Shown here: piece by piece, positions 13,228-13,917 of the stretch | How positions within the stretch are numbered: position 1 is the stretch's first letter | Layout of the letters: every line of letters begins with the position of its first letter | DNA from: JBEKYD01 sp049509915 | GTDB taxonomy: Bacteria; Acidobacteriota; Terriglobia; Bryobacterales; Bryobacteraceae | NCBI GenBank assembly: GCA_049509915.1 | Contig: JBEKZL010000204.1 | Location: forward strand, 1-13,917 | Direction of reading: 5' to 3' | DNA: 13,917 nucleotides | The notes under the pieces: generated by a model | Databases searched by the model: none | What the model was told of the DNA's origin: nothing | The model's input: only the letters and a program-made list of their open reading frames with translations | Position numbers and translations under genes: made by a program

Positions 13228-13917
13228 TTACTGCTTGATCACCGTGCCATCGCGCCTGCGGACCTCGCCCCAGCCTCCGTTCAGGTTGTTGCGGCTCTGG
13301 GTGAAGGGCGCTTTCGCGGCGGCTCTCTCATCCACCTCGATGCCCCAACCCGGCTTCTCGTTGGCCCAAAGGTAGCCGTCCTTCATCACCGGACAGCCCT
13401 GGAAAATCTCCTGCGTGCGCTGGTTGAAAGCGGAGTATTCCTGAATTCCGAAGTTGTAGCTCACCAGGTCGAGCGTTACATTCGCCATATGGCCGACCGG
13501 GGATACGTCGCCGGGGCCGTGCCAGGCGGTCTTGACGCCGAAATTCTCCGCCAGAATCGCGATCTTGCGCGACGGCGTGAACCCGCCCGCCTGGGTGACG
13601 TGTACGCGGATGTAATCGATCAGCCGTTCGGCGATCAACGGCTGCCACTCGTGCGGGTTGTTGAACAGTTCTCCCATCGCGATCGGCGTGGCGCATTGGG
13701 AGCGGATCTGCCGGAAGTACGCGATATCTTCGGGCGACAGCGCGTCTTCCATGTAGAACATTTTGAATTTTTCGACGTCCTTCAAGAATTGCACCGCCTG
13801 GTTCGGCGAGACGCGCTCATGAACGTCGTGCAGCAATTCGATCTCGTCGCCCAGTTCCTTACGGCAGAGTTCGAACAGTTTCAGCGCCCGCCGGATGTAA
13901 TAGGCCGGCTCGAAAAC
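13228..13917 (-). CDS. Mannonate dehydratase-like enolase-superfamily enzyme (5' end outside window)
   Basis: The last 229 residues, open at the right edge; the window's minus strand begins in frame with VFEPAYYIRRALKL. The barrel carries the three metal ligands at exact family spacing: Asp31 in LHDVHERV, Glu57 in FYMEDAL and Glu83 in MGELFN, 26 residues apart each, as in ManD (Asp210, Glu236, Glu262). His33 corresponds to the ManD catalytic His, and the later AWHGPGDVSPVGHM and NFGIQEYSAF blocks also match the ManD pattern (CHGATDLSP, FGIQEY). ManD enzymes dehydrate D-mannonate to 2-keto-3-deoxygluconate in hexuronate breakdown; some relatives act on gluconate or have no such activity. The N-terminal capping domain that decides substrate is not visible, so no symbol is given. 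The stop lies 91 bases before the SRPBCC start. Confidence 0.85.
   Translation of the reverse strand, partial: VFEPAYYIRRALKLFELCRKELGDEIELLHDVHERVSPNQAVQFLKDVEKFKMFYMEDALSPEDIAYFRQIRSQCATPIAMGELFNNPHEWQPLIAERLIDYIRVHVTQAGGFTPSRKIAILAENFGVKTAWHGPGDVSPVGHMANVTLDLVSYNFGIQEYSAFNQRTQEIFQGCPVMKDGYLWANEKPGWGIEVDERAAAKAPFTQSRNNLNGGWGEVRRRDGTVIKQ

Overview
This is a high-GC, gene-dense bacterial chromosome segment with a Gram-negative, LolA-type envelope. The mix of genes suggests an acidobacterium, perhaps of the Solibacter/Bryobacter group. The main hints are the style of the CysK, DeoB and transglutaminase proteins, a small ExbD-sized membrane protein next to a LolA homologue, and a group II intron remnant. 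That placement is inference from memory of the families, not a search result. I saw no tRNA, rRNA, CRISPR array, prophage or complete insertion sequence. No gene-free stretch exceeds 300 bases.

Left part, plus strand: a truncated group II intron reverse transcriptase remnant (minus strand, running off the left edge) abuts deoB-tpiA, a 4-base-overlapping pair for pentose phosphate isomerisation and glycolysis, which is closed by a hairpin. After a 266-base regulatory gap come a cysteine-free Rrf2 regulator and cysK, 2 bases apart, with a recognisable sigma70-like promoter and two dyad symmetries. This resembles the CymR/CysK cysteine-control pair of Firmicutes. Then comes a secreted protein with three Asp-boxes (BNR/sialidase-type propeller), preceded by a 14-base direct repeat of 24-base period.

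Middle part, minus strand (read from right to left): truB, a small one-helix membrane protein, a LolA-like periplasmic protein, and a multi-pass membrane acyltransferase-like protein (DUF1624/HGSNAT/YeiB type). They are tightly spaced and probably one transcription unit. The truB leader can form alternative hairpins.

Right part, minus strand: a three-gene surface-glycan cassette (family 2 glycosyltransferase, zinc-ribbon SAM methyltransferase, second SAM methyltransferase) linked by ATGA and GTGA overlaps and closed by a palindromic terminator. Upstream lie two adjacent transglutaminase-like genes joined by a TGATG overlap. One keeps the Cys-His-Asp triad; the other has Ala in place of the His. 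Before them is an AHSA1/SRPBCC gene broken by a single-base frameshift in a four-G run. At the right edge is the C-terminal two thirds or so of a mannonate-dehydratase-like enolase-superfamily enzyme.

Most of the window is recognisable metabolism and envelope biology. I see no clear new defence or mobile system. The observations most worth checking are the Rrf2-CysK regulatory pair, the His-less transglutaminase beside an intact one, the frameshifted SRPBCC gene, and the truB leader structure.
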